DNA of 55,582 nucleotides, from the NCBI GenBank assembly GCA_948875265.1, contig CAQRYF010000004.1, forward strand, positions 1-55,582, written 5' to 3'. Origin of the DNA: an uncultured Clostridia bacterium (GTDB taxonomy: Bacteria; Bacillota; Clostridia; TANB77; CAG-508). This document shows positions 18,521-26,299 of the stretch, in pieces. Within the stretch, counting starts at the first letter, position 1, and each line of letters begins with the position of its first letter. The notes below the pieces were generated by a model that was not told the DNA's origin, did no database searches, and saw only the letters and a program-made list of their open reading frames with translations. The position numbers and the translations under genes are program-made.

Positions 18521-18770
18521 TTAATCAAAATCTACTAATTTCTTTATTTCATCAAAAGGTATATCTAAAACAATAGATAAAGCAATTAGTTCAAAATCCT
18601 TAACGATTATTTTGCCATTTTCTATTTTATAAATTTCAAATCTATCAAGTTCAACACCAAGCAATTCTAATTTTTGAGATAAACCGAGTTTTAGTATAAT
18701 TTTTCTTTTCTCTATATTCTTTTATTAAATTACCTATTACATTGCGTTGTTCATTAAATTTTTTCATCAT
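18521..18770 (-). CDS. Xre-type small regulator, +1 shift at CGG 18686
   Basis: Frame-corrected length is 82 residues. The start MMKKFNEQRNVIGNLIKEYREKK is followed by an in-frame CGG (18686-18684). Zero-frame reading ends ten codons later, while reading GGT from 18685 gives TGLSQKLELLGVELDRFEIYKIENGK and continues to a stop at 18521 next to a terminator. The corrected protein resembles the intact Xre-type protein at 23570-23827 (SGFSQ, then YAIEHNKR). It is divergent from the DGR target gene and may control that promoter; this is inference. Confidence 0.75.
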
Positions 18771-18873
18771 ATTCTCCAAAAAAATAATTATTTTCTTGAT
18801 TTTATAATATTGTTTGTGATATAGTGTGTATAGAAAACACACACAAATAAAAATATTTTATTTTAAAAAATCA

Positions 18874-18902
18874 TTGAAAAACGTATTATGTTATGATATG
18901 AT
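18874..18902 (+). promoter_or_regulatory. Sigma-A promoter of the DGR target gene
   Basis: TTGAAA (18874-18879) and TATGAT (18897-18902) are 17 bases apart, 38 bases before the ATG at 18940. Confidence 0.7.
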
Positions 18903-18939
18903 ACGAATAATTAATAATAGAGATGGGGGAGTTCAAAAG

Positions 18940-20521
18940 ATGAATAAAATTAAAAGTACAAAAGGTATAACATTGATATCGCTTGTGGTTACAATTATAA
19001 TTCTTTTAATACTAGCAGGGGTAACAATTGCAACTATAATGGGAGATAATGGATTAATAAATAAGGCAAACGATGCAAAGATTGCAACAGAGATAGCAAG
19101 TATAAAAGAAGAAATAAAAACTGATATACTAAGCGAACAAGCAGGAAACAATGGGAATATATCAGATGATACTTTAAAGGGAATATTAGAAAAGTATGGT
19201 GTATTATCAAATGAAGAAAAATTAATAGATAAAACATTAACAACAACAAAAGGAAATCATGAAATAAAAGTATCAGATATATTTAATGGAACAACTGTAC
19301 AAGATACGCCTAAAGATCCAGTAATAGCAGATAAGAGTGGAGCATCTACACCAAATTTAAATAAAGTAGCACAAAAAACATATGTAACATGGGATTTAAA
19401 TGAAGCAGGAACAGAATATGTGCCAAATGATACACAAATAACACAACCAGAAAATTGGTATGATTATGAAAATGGAAAATGGGCAAATATAAAAACAACT
19501 AACGAAACAGAAGGATTAGAAGCATATTGGGTATGGATACCAAGATATGAATATAAAGTACCAGAAGTTACTCAAACTACTGCAACCCAAATAGATGTAA
19601 GATTTATAGGAACAGATAAAAAAGAAGGAGCAGAAGGATATACAAAACAAAGTGATGGAACAATAAAATCAAGTGATGGCTATACCATACATCCAGCTTT
19701 TACAAATGCAGGAAACGGAGGATTTGGAGAACTAGATGGAATATGGGTAGCAAAGTTTGAAGCAGTAAGTAATACTCCTACCGCATCAAATGGAGGAGGA
19801 AATGCTACGAATTTAAAAGTACAAGTAATACCGAATCAACCAAGTTGGAGATATATCCAAACAACAAATATATTTACAGCATGTAGAAAAATGACAAATG
19901 AAGGAGAAGTATTAGAAGGTTCAACTGTAGATAGTCATATGATGAAAAATACAGAATGGGGAGCAGTGGCAATCTTAAGTCAAAGTAAATATGGAGTATT
20001 TAATCCAGAAAGTAGTACAGGAGCAAATGGAGATGCAACATACCAAGTTTGGAATAATTCAAGTAGTTCCTATATAACAGGTTCAGTTGGAACAAGCAAA
20101 GATGCAAATAATACAACTACATTTGCATATAATTCAGCAAATGGACCGAAAGCAAGTACAACAGGAACTGTATATGGAGTATATGATATGGCAGGAGGAA
20201 GTTGGGAATATGTTGCAGGATGTTTAAATGGACAAGAAAATGCTAAATTTGGAGTAACAGCAGGAGATACCAAGTATGTAGATTTATACACAAATACAAG
20301 CAATTCTAATTCAAACTATGACGGAGCCAAAATAGGAGATGCAACAAAAGAAACAAAAGGATGGAATAGCGACTACTCTTACTTTGTGTACTCGTCTAAC
20401 CCAGTTTTCCTACGTGGTCGGTTCTTTCTACAATGGCACGTTTGCAGGTAGTTTTGCTTTCAACAACAGCACAGGAGCTGCTTACAGCAACTACAGTTTC
20501 CGTGTGGTGTTAGTCCCATAA
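18940..20521 (+). CDS. DGR target: pilin-anchored C-type-lectin-fold protein, +1 shift at CGG 20419
   Basis: The ATG at 18940 follows GGGGGAGTTCAAAAG. Frame-corrected length is 526 residues. The N terminus is a prepilin-like signal (STKGITLISLVVTIIILLIL), then a helical linker, then from about residue 150 a formylglycine-generating-enzyme/C-type-lectin-like fold (YWVWIPRYEY, GVYDMAGGSWEYVAG). Residues from about 478 to the end are encoded by the variable repeat and finish FRVVLVP. Zero frame after the in-frame CGG (20419-20421) gives an aberrant end at 20451; reading GGT from 20420 gives RGGSFYNGTFAGSFAFNN, the classic end of such domains. It is the displayed, diversified receptor of the DGR. 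Confidence 0.9.
20372..20518 (+). repeat. DGR variable repeat (VR)
   Basis: The 147-bp segment ends at the stop codon of the target gene. It aligns without gaps to 20719-20865. I count 15 substitutions and every one is at an A in the template (A to T mostly, also C and G). The last 21 bases are identical, the expected place of the homing-initiation sequence. The inserted C of the CGG is at the same offset (47) in both copies. Confidence 0.95.
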
Positions 20522-20718
20522 GTGACTTTGTTCCTTGATACTTGATAAGAAAATTGTAATAAATATAGAGGCATGGGCTAATTATACTAGAACATTTTCA
20601 TTATTAGAAAGCCCGTGCAAAAGCATCATAAAATACACGCATGAGCGTATGAAATTAATATAGATATATCTTTCGTAAATGAATTACGAAAATGATATAT
20701 ATTGAGGATTAAACTGTT
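20522..20718 (+). ncRNA. DGR spacer RNA between VR and TR
   Basis: There is no coding potential. Two strong hairpins are visible: GGGCT/AGCCC at about 20572-20614, and ATATATCTTTCGTAA/TTACGAAAATGATATAT at about 20664-20701. In characterised DGRs the sequence around TR is part of the structured RNA that binds RT and Avd; here the spacer is the probable upstream part. Confidence 0.55.
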
Positions 20719-20865
20719 ACTACTCTAACTTTGTGAACTCGTCTAACCCAGTATTCAAACGTGGTCGGTAATTACAACAATGGCACGAATGCAGGTAGTT
20801 TTGCTTTCAACAACAACACAGGAGATGCTAACAGCAACAACAGTTTCCGTGTGGTGTTAGTCCCA
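20719..20865 (+). repeat. DGR template repeat (TR)
   Basis: The 147-bp repeat of VR is rich in AAC/AAT codons. Upstream of its CGG (20766-20768) the AAY codons lie in frame 0; downstream they lie in frame +1, while the zero frame meets a TAA at once. TR is therefore built for translation with the +1 shift. Confidence 0.95.
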
Positions 20866-21055
20866 CTTCGATACTTCATTTTAGATATATTTTATATAGT
20901 CTAAAAAGTCCAGAGGGGTGTATCTTCAAGGAGAACACCGAGTGATTTAGTATCAAAGAAGTTTAATTCTTTTGGTATAGACTTGTTTCTATATCATAAA
21001 CACATAAACAGTAATTCTCGAGTTAGTAGTAAAATGGCGAATATTCGAGATTATG
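20866..21055 (+). ncRNA. DGR RNA downstream of TR
   Basis: Noncoding and structured: GGTGT/ACACC at about 20916-20938 and ATTCTCGAG/ATATTCGAGAT at about 21014-21053. In known DGRs the region 3' of TR is essential for RT priming and complex formation. The stretch ends at the terminator at 21056. Confidence 0.5.
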
Positions 21056-21088
21056 AAAGACAGTATTTTACAAAAGAATACTGTCTTT
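21056..21088. terminator. Bidirectional terminator between TR and RT
   Basis: AAAGACAGTATTTT pairs with AAGAATACTGTCTTT. It overlaps the frame-corrected RT stop (21089-21087) and ends TR transcription from the other side. Confidence 0.8.
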
Positions 21089-22176
21089 AAAAATTATAAT
21101 AATCTTTTAATAAATCTTCATAAATTTTATTTCTAGCATTTTCAGTATATAAAAAATCACAAGAATTTAAAATCTTATTTTGTAGTTTATAAGAATTACA
21201 ATGACTTGAATGACCGTAGCCAAGAATTTATGCTCATGATAGCTTGTTTAGTATTAAGTTTATTTAAGTGCCACAATTTATTCCATTTTTTAACATTGTT
21301 CTTGATTTTAGTCTTACTAGAAACACGAAGTAATCTATGAGTAGTAAAGGTTCGGTAGCCACAAAAATTGACTCCCATTGAATAAGGATAATACCTAGAT
21401 TTATCATTTAACTTTAATTCTAAATGAGAATCTATAAATTTTTCTATCAATTTCTTTATTTCAATACATTCTTGTTTTGTTTTCAATAAAATTATAAAGT
21501 CATCCATATAACGAACATAATATTTGCATTTTAAGATATGTTTTACATACTGATCTAATTCATTCATATAGATATTGGCGAAAAATTGTGAAGTATAATT
21601 TCCTATTGGTATTCCTTTTTTATTCATATTATCTGTACCATCAAATATAAGTAAATGTGTAAAATCTAATAATTTCTTATCAGCAATATATTTGGATAGA
21701 ATATCAAATAATATATTCTTATCGATATTATAAAAGAATTTACTTATATCACATTTTAAAATCCAAAAATCCCCATAATTTCGTTTAAAGATTCTCATAT
21801 AATTTTGTAATTGTTCTACTGCTTTATGAGTACCCTTATTTTCTAAACAAGCAAAGTTAGTATTAATAAAACGCGGTAATATATAAGGTTTAATAAATTC
21901 TTCAACATACCATTGGTGTACTATTCTATCTTTATAGGGTAATGCTTGTATAATTCTTTCTTTTGGTTCATATATTTTAAATTCTTTATATTTTCCAACT
22001 CTATAAGTATGATTAGCAATATCATTAAGTAGAAAAGTTAAATTTCGTTCTAAATCAATTTCAAATTCTACAACATCAGATTTATAGGTTTTATGATTTC
22101 TCGCTCTTTTATGTGCTAAATATAGTTTTTCAAAAGTTAAATTTTTATAAAATGTATTTTTTATTTTTTTAGGCAT
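21087..22176 (-). CDS. DGR reverse transcriptase, +1 shift at CGG 21216
   Basis: The ATG at 22176 (MPKKIKNTFYKN) is chosen; a GTG at 22188 is possible. Frame-corrected length is 362 residues. Catalytic YMDD is at about residue 222 (YVRYMDDF). The DGR-specific motif IGNYTSQFFANIY replaces the QG motif of group II intron RTs. Zero frame ends soon after the in-frame CGG (21216-21214) as SWLRSFKSL; reading GGT from 21215 gives SWLGHSSHCNSYKL and 30 more residues to a stop in the terminator. SWLGH is typical of DGR RTs, so the shift restores the conserved end. It copies TR RNA with errors at A. The gene is convergent with the target gene and TR. Confidence 0.9.
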
Positions 22177-22517
22177 GAAGAAATCCACCCACCTAACATT
22201 TTACATACTTCTGTAAGCTTATCGCTCCAAGTAGAATAATTTTGCATAGAAATATATTTATATTTAAAAGAAATTCTAATATGTACTTGTAAAAGTTTTA
22301 GACAAGCATCTAATTCATTCAAATATTTTAATTTTTCTTGTTTGTTATAAATTTTTAATGCGTAAACTAAAAGTCTAAGACCACTATATAACGTACGTTT
22401 AATTTCTTCTACTAAAACAAATCGTTCACTTTTAGGATATTTTCTAACTAAGTCATTTGAATAGTAGATTAAATCTAAATATTTTTGATAAATAATTGGT
22501 TCGTCATTTGTTTTCAT
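22161..22517 (-). CDS. avd: Avd, DGR accessory variability determinant
   Basis: The 118-residue, mostly helical protein matches the Avd/four-helix bundle pattern (S23-like): IPYQKYLDLIYYSND near the start, helix KSERFVLVEEIKRTLYSG, then LLQVHIRISFKYKYIS and a WSDKLTEVCKMLGGW end. Avd forms a basic pentamer that binds RT and the TR RNA and is required for mutagenic homing. Its ATG overlaps the stop of the MutS-like gene by 14 bp, and its stop overlaps the RT start, so the three are one translationally coupled operon. Confidence 0.88.
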   Translation of the reverse strand: MKTNDEPIIYQKYLDLIYYSNDLVRKYPKSERFVLVEEIKRTLYSGLRLLVYALKIYNKQEKLKYLNELDACLKLLQVHIRISFKYKYISMQNYSTWSDKLTEVCKMLGGWISSCLKK

Positions 22518-22923
22518 ATTCGTTTTTATCTCCTAATATTTTTTTAAAATTAGATAATATATTAAATGCTTGAATTGGTGAAGTTTTATTTATATCCATA
22601 TTTTTAATTTTGTTTATCATGTTTACTATTTCTATGTTACTTAAATAATTAGAAGTAGAGGTAACAATAGAAGATTTTTCATCAATAATTGAAAACTCAA
22701 AGCCTCTTTCTTTTAGTAAATTAGAATACTTTTCAAAACTATTAATAGGAAAACCACATTTTACAATATTATCATTTAATTTTGTTAATTTTAAATTTAG
22801 TTCATTAGATATTAATTTAGCATCATTATCTAAAAAAATAAAAAACATACCAGATTTAAATAAATATAATTGGTTGTCATTAGTAGCTTTTAATTCATTA
22901 TATCTTTTGTATAGCTTACTCAT
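22504..22923 (-). CDS. MutS domain I-like DGR accessory protein (MSL)
   Basis: The 139-residue protein has its ATG at 22923 after GAGGAGAG. Residues 5-90 resemble the mismatch-recognition domain I of MutS: YNELKATNDNQLYLFKSGMFFIF, then NLKLTKLNDNIVKCGFP and YSNLLKERGFEFSIID. The remaining MutS domains, including the ATPase, are absent. MutS-like proteins have been listed among DGR accessory genes alongside Avd and HRDC; their action is unknown. A role in protecting A-mismatched heteroduplex from repair would be a natural guess. First gene of the RT operon. Confidence 0.78.
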   Translation of the reverse strand: MSKLYKRYNELKATNDNQLYLFKSGMFFIFLDNDAKLISNELNLKLTKLNDNIVKCGFPINSFEKYSNLLKERGFEFSIIDEKSSIVTSTSNYLSNIEIVNMINKIKNMDINKTSPIQAFNILSNFKKILGDKNEYENK

Positions 22924-22959
22924 ATATACACTCTCCTCATATAAAAATTTTTCAAATTT

Positions 22960-23020
22960 ATTATACAACAAAAACAAACGACAGTAAAGTATTGTCGAAA
23001 ATTTTAAAAAGTGATATGAT
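22960..23020. promoter_or_regulatory. Compact divergent promoters for DGR operon and 23054 gene
   Basis: Minus strand: TTTACT (22988-22983) and TATAAT (22965-22960), 17-base spacing. Plus strand: TTGTCG (22992-22997) and TATGAT (23015-23020), 17-base spacing. The two -35 boxes are three bases apart, so one regulator could control both directions. Short ACGACAG/TTGTCG repeats lie between them. Confidence 0.65.
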
Positions 23021-23053
23021 AAAGAAAATGGTTGAGATAGGAGGTGAAATAAG

Positions 23054-23498
23054 ATGAACAATGATAAAAGTCTTACAAGACAAGACATAGAACTATTTAT
23101 GATGGCTCAATTTATAGATGTAATAAATGTGTTTGAAAAATATGAAACAATTGATGAAGTAAAAAAAGATGTAAAAGCTAGAAAGCAGATATATTTGAAT
23201 TATATAAAACAAATTCAAGAACCTATGGAATTTGTAACATTAAATTTATATGATAAAAATATAGATGATAAACTAAAAAAATGTGAAGATGCATATTCAG
23301 ATAGTACAGAATATAAAATAGCAATACAAAAATTAAAAGTTGCAAGTAATACATTAATTGAAAAATTAGATGATACAGAAAAAGAAAAACTAAAAGAAAT
23401 AAATAATCTAATATATGAAATATGTGATTTTAAAACACATTTAGCATATAAAATTCGGTCTAATAGATGGTATCAAGATCAAAGAAAAATGTACTTAA
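23054..23498 (+). CDS. Small helical protein of unknown function, +1 shift at CGG 23456
   Basis: Frame-corrected length is 147 residues: an alpha-helical acidic/basic protein, no membrane segment, no known catalytic motif. Zero frame continues past the in-frame CGG at 23456-23458 to a stop at 23515. Reading GGT from 23457 instead gives AYKIGLIDGIKIKEKCT and stops at 23498 within the left arm of a terminator hairpin. The ending AYK-I/L-G-x-x-D-G-I-K is common in small clostridial helical proteins, so I prefer the shifted frame. It is divergent from the DGR accessory operon and may be co-regulated with it. Function unknown. Confidence 0.65.
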
Positions 23499-23552
23499 TT
23501 AAGCAGTTGGTATAGCAAAACTATTACCATTTTTCGGAACTTAATTAAGTAC
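23491..23552. terminator. Long inverted repeat, convergent terminator
   Basis: GTACTTAATTAAG (23491-23503) pairs with CTTAATTAAGTAC (23540-23552) between two convergent genes. Confidence 0.7.
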
Positions 23553-23569
23553 AAAATCAAAAACTAAAA

Positions 23570-23827
23570 TTAACTAAAATCATTAACATCTTTGTAGAAG
23601 TCTGCAATAGGTCTATTAAAAACGATGGAAAATGCTAATAATTCATAATCTTTTACACAACGTTTATTATGCTCAATAGCATATATATCAGCTTTATATA
23701 AATTAAGACCAATCAATTCTAATTTTTCGCATAAAACTTTTTGAGAAAATCCACTTTCAGCACGGAATTTCTTGAAGTTTTCAGATATGACATTTAATTT
23801 ATTATTAATTCCTCTACGGCGATTCAT
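23570..23827 (-). CDS. Xre-family helix-turn-helix regulator
   Basis: The 85-residue protein has a helix-turn-helix of the Cro/C1 type: NFKKFRAESGFSQKVLCEKLELIG, then YAIEHNKRCVKDYELLAFSIVF. It has a good AAGGAGTG site before its ATG. It resembles the frame-corrected Xre-type protein at 18521-18770, and the pair flank the DGR module, which suggests control of target or RT expression. No CGG codon and no shift. Confidence 0.8.
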   Translation of the reverse strand: MNRRRGINNKLNVISENFKKFRAESGFSQKVLCEKLELIGLNLYKADIYAIEHNKRCVKDYELLAFSIVFNRPIADFYKDVNDFS

Positions 23828-23875
23828 AGTAAAAACACTCCTTATATTCTAATAAATACATTCTACAATAAAAGT

Positions 23876-23914
23876 GAGGGACAGAAGGCAATATATTATT
23901 GCCTTCTGTCCCTC
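23876..23914. terminator. Perfect 18-bp inverted repeat of the GGGAC family
   Basis: GAGGGACAGAAGGCAATA pairs with TATTGCCTTCTGTCCCTC around a three-base loop. It sits after the stop of the minus-strand gene 23959-25047. Confidence 0.75.
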
Positions 23915-23958
23915 TATCTGTTAAGTAAAAAATTAAAATATAAGGATAAGAGTAGAAG

Positions 23959-25047
23959 TTATTTATTCTTTAAAATCCACTCATAAACCTCGTTTTCAGT
24001 AAGTTTGCCCTTTTTCATAAGATTAATTTTTTCTTTAGCTTGTTTTTTCCAAGTGTCGAAGTTTTTAGAAATTTCTTTATTTTCCTTATCTTTTCTAACT
24101 TGCATAAATTTTTGCTGATAAGTTCTTCTATATTCGCCCATAGCTTTATTTTGCTTTAATCTTTCAGTATAAGACTGAAAAGCACCTAAATCTCTACAAG
24201 TTTTTGAATTTTCTTTTGGATAGTCGCAATAGATTTCATCTACTTTTGAAGTTGGAATAAAGTACATTCCACAATTTTGACATTTTTTAATAGGATAGTT
24301 AGGTGTTTTTGAAAGTTCATCAAGTATAGCATAGCAAATACTTGATAAATCATTACTTTTATGTGTATCACTCATCGAAAGAAACATATTTTTAGTATGT
24401 AAAGATTCTAGTATGTCATATTCGTTTTTATTACTAAATTCTTGATATTTCTTTGAATAACTATCTCTCATAATAAAGTCATTTTTATAGTATGTATGTA
24501 ATTTTCCCATTCTTTTTATTAAATAAACGGCATATCGCTCAGCATATGTATATTTCTCTAATTTACTATTACTATTTAAGTTATAAATATATGTAACTGC
24601 TTTTATTAGTTCTTGTTGTAAATCAATTAGATTTTCATGTAAATCTTCAAATATTTTAGTAGTTGCCTTTAGATAATCTTCATTACTACCATAATTATTA
24701 CTTAATTCAAATTTATAATCCTTATCTAAATTCCTTAATATCTCAAAACCATAAGCATAAAAGAAACTTTTATTAGCAGACTCAAAGTTAGATAAATCAG
24801 CATTTAAAAATCTTAATAACATTAGTCCAAATTTTTCGTGAAATGGAAAGTATAAAGAGGCAGGATGTTTTAAACCATTATCTGTTTCTTCAGTTTCTTT
24901 ATAATAGACATCTCTTAATTTATTTTCAGTATCTAAATGGAAATCAGCTTTATAAAAATATAAAGGTGTAGCATAATATTCTTTTTTAGTTTCAGTATTA
25001 AACCAAAAGTAGAAGTCATTAAAAAAGGTTACTTCTGGTAGTTCCAT
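23959..25047 (-). CDS. DUF6076-like zinc-binding protein
   Basis: The 362-residue protein has an unassigned N-terminal two thirds with aromatic-rich and helical stretches, and a C-terminal zinc-finger-like motif: CQNCGMYFIP, then a YCDYP and CRD pair (four cysteines), followed by a basic helical tail. This layout matches the DUF6076/CGNR-like proteins common in clostridial mobile elements. Nucleic-acid binding is plausible; the function is unknown. It is transcribed away from the strong divergent promoter region at 25123, starting behind GAAGGGAG. Confidence 0.6.
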   Translation of the reverse strand: MELPEVTFFNDFYFWFNTETKKEYYATPLYFYKADFHLDTENKLRDVYYKETEETDNGLKHPASLYFPFHEKFGLMLLRFLNADLSNFESANKSFFYAYGFEILRNLDKDYKFELSNNYGSNEDYLKATTKIFEDLHENLIDLQQELIKAVTYIYNLNSNSKLEKYTYAERYAVYLIKRMGKLHTYYKNDFIMRDSYSKKYQEFSNKNEYDILESLHTKNMFLSMSDTHKSNDLSSICYAILDELSKTPNYPIKKCQNCGMYFIPTSKVDEIYCDYPKENSKTCRDLGAFQSYTERLKQNKAMGEYRRTYQQKFMQVRKDKENKEISKNFDTWKKQAKEKINLMKKGKLTENEVYEWILKNK

Positions 25048-25368
25048 ACAAATTTATCTCCCTTCTAAAAATCAAATTTTATAAAAAACAGTAAACAATT
25101 TAATAAAAATAATAAATTGTTATTGACATTCTATATTTATTATACTATAATACTAATATAATTACAATACTTTTTTCAAAACTAATTGCTAAAAGCTGTA
25201 GAATAAAAATTCACTAAATTTTGAGAAATGATTGTAATAACAATGTGTTTAAGATTTTAAACAGACTATTAACAACACAGTGAAGTAATTGATTTATATA
25301 TTTTTGTTTTTTATTTGTAGGTGTGAAATTGTAGTTTGTTGGAATAGAGAATCTAAAAAAGGAAGAGG
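25048..25368. promoter_or_regulatory. Intergenic region with consensus sigma-A promoter
   Basis: TTGACA (25123-25128) and TATAAT (25146-25151) are exactly 17 bases apart on the plus strand, a perfect consensus promoter about 220 bp before the gene at 25369. I see no ORF or strong hairpin in the long leader between 25158 and 25368. Confidence 0.7.
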
Positions 25369-25860
25369 GTGAGAAAGATAAAACACAAATTAGATAGCAG
25401 AGGCACAAAAGATAAAATAATTGAATTATTTTTTGAAAAACATTTAAGACCAACAGAGATAGCAAAGAAATTAAAAATTGGTATGCCATATATAACAAAG
25501 ATAATTCAAAAAGATTCAAGATATATTCGAGAGAAAGAAAACAGAAAGCAAGAAAACAAAGAAAAAAGTAAAACTCAAAAACGAATATATGCACAAAACA
25601 GAAGAAAAAAGGAAAAAGAGGAAAAGCAAGAATATCAAAAACTATTAGTACAAATAAATAGAGATAACGAATATTTATCTACTAAAAAGAAAGAAAATGA
25701 TTTACAATTTGTAAACTGTAATAGAAGTGCTTATGATTATGACAAAAATAGTAGTGATTTAGTATTAAAAGATAATATAAATGCAGGATATGCAGTTCCT
25801 AAAAGAGTTAGCAATATTGTAAATCCAAATATGATAAAGAGTAATAGAATATATATTTAA
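25369..25860 (+). CDS. Sigma-region-4-like HTH protein of the element
   Basis: The 163-residue protein starts at a GTG behind GGAAGAGG. Residues 12-45 form a helix-turn-helix resembling sigma factor region 4 (DKIIELFFEKHLRPTEIAKKL, then MPYITKIIQ). A highly charged Lys/Glu coiled stretch (50-90) follows, and the rest is low complexity. It precedes the recombinase and could regulate excision. The assignment is by pattern. Confidence 0.6.
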   Translation: MRKIKHKLDSRGTKDKIIELFFEKHLRPTEIAKKLKIGMPYITKIIQKDSRYIREKENRKQENKEKSKTQKRIYAQNRRKKEKEEKQEYQKLLVQINRDNEYLSTKKKENDLQFVNCNRSAYDYDKNSSDLVLKDNINAGYAVPKRVSNIVNPNMIKSNRIYI

Positions 25861-25865
25861 TTTGT

Positions 25866-25897
25866 ATGCTTTGAAATAATCAAAGTATTATTTTTTG
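25866..25897 (+). terminator. Terminator after HTH gene
   Basis: CTTTGA/TCAAAG stem followed by an AT-rich T-run. Confidence 0.55.
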
Positions 25898-25926
25898 CTC
25901 TAAATTGAAAAGGAGAAACAAGTAAG

Positions 25927-25995
25927 ATGATTTTATTTATCAAGAATTTAGAAAAGATGTTGAATAGCAATAGGTTGATAAGTTTTGATAACTGA
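25927..25995 (+). CDS. Possible 22-residue leader peptide
   Basis: ATG after AAAAGGAG opens MILFIKNLEKMLN and stops after 22 codons. There is no independent support beyond the ribosome binding site. Confidence 0.25.
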   Translation: MILFIKNLEKMLNSNRLISFDN

Positions 25996-26043
25996 ATAAA
26001 TAACCATAAATAGCTATTCAAGGAAAGGAATAGGTATTTATAT

Positions 26044-26154
26044 ATGAAAAACGAATATAAAATTGTAGAAGTGTTTGATAAAAAATCAAAAACTCTAGAA
26101 GAAAAATTAAAAGATGTATTTATAAGTTTCTTAATTGAAAAAATAAATAAATAG
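26044..26154 (+). CDS. 36-residue protein upstream of the recombinase
   Basis: MKNEYKIVEVFDKK followed by an amphipathic helix TLEEKLKDVFISFLIEKINK. A GGAAAGGAATAGG site lies upstream. Short proteins with this layout (KSLEEKL, then F..Y/F at the end) commonly precede large serine recombinases in clostridial elements and may assist or regulate them. It is too short for firm family assignment. Confidence 0.5.
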   Translation: MKNEYKIVEVFDKKSKTLEEKLKDVFISFLIEKINK

Positions 26155-26159
26155 TTAAA

Positions 26160-26207
26160 AGGTTAGTTTATATATGTTTAGGCATATTGAACTAGCCTAA
26201 ATTTTTT
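26160..26207 (+). terminator. Hairpin before recombinase gene
   Basis: GGTTAGTT pairs with AACTAGCC and is followed by a T-run, so recombinase transcription probably starts after it. Confidence 0.5.
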
Positions 26208-26299
26208 AAATACCAGTTGCAATTTTTATATAGTAATTGTATAATTCAGTTATAAATTGGATTGGAGGAAACCTATTGTTATTGGAAAGAGAGGTTTAA

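Noticed and set aside
21087..22176. Reverse transcriptase as part of a group II intron or retron
   Set aside because: No intron maturase domain or intron boundaries; the IGNYTSQ motif, Avd and the TR/VR pair identify a DGR.
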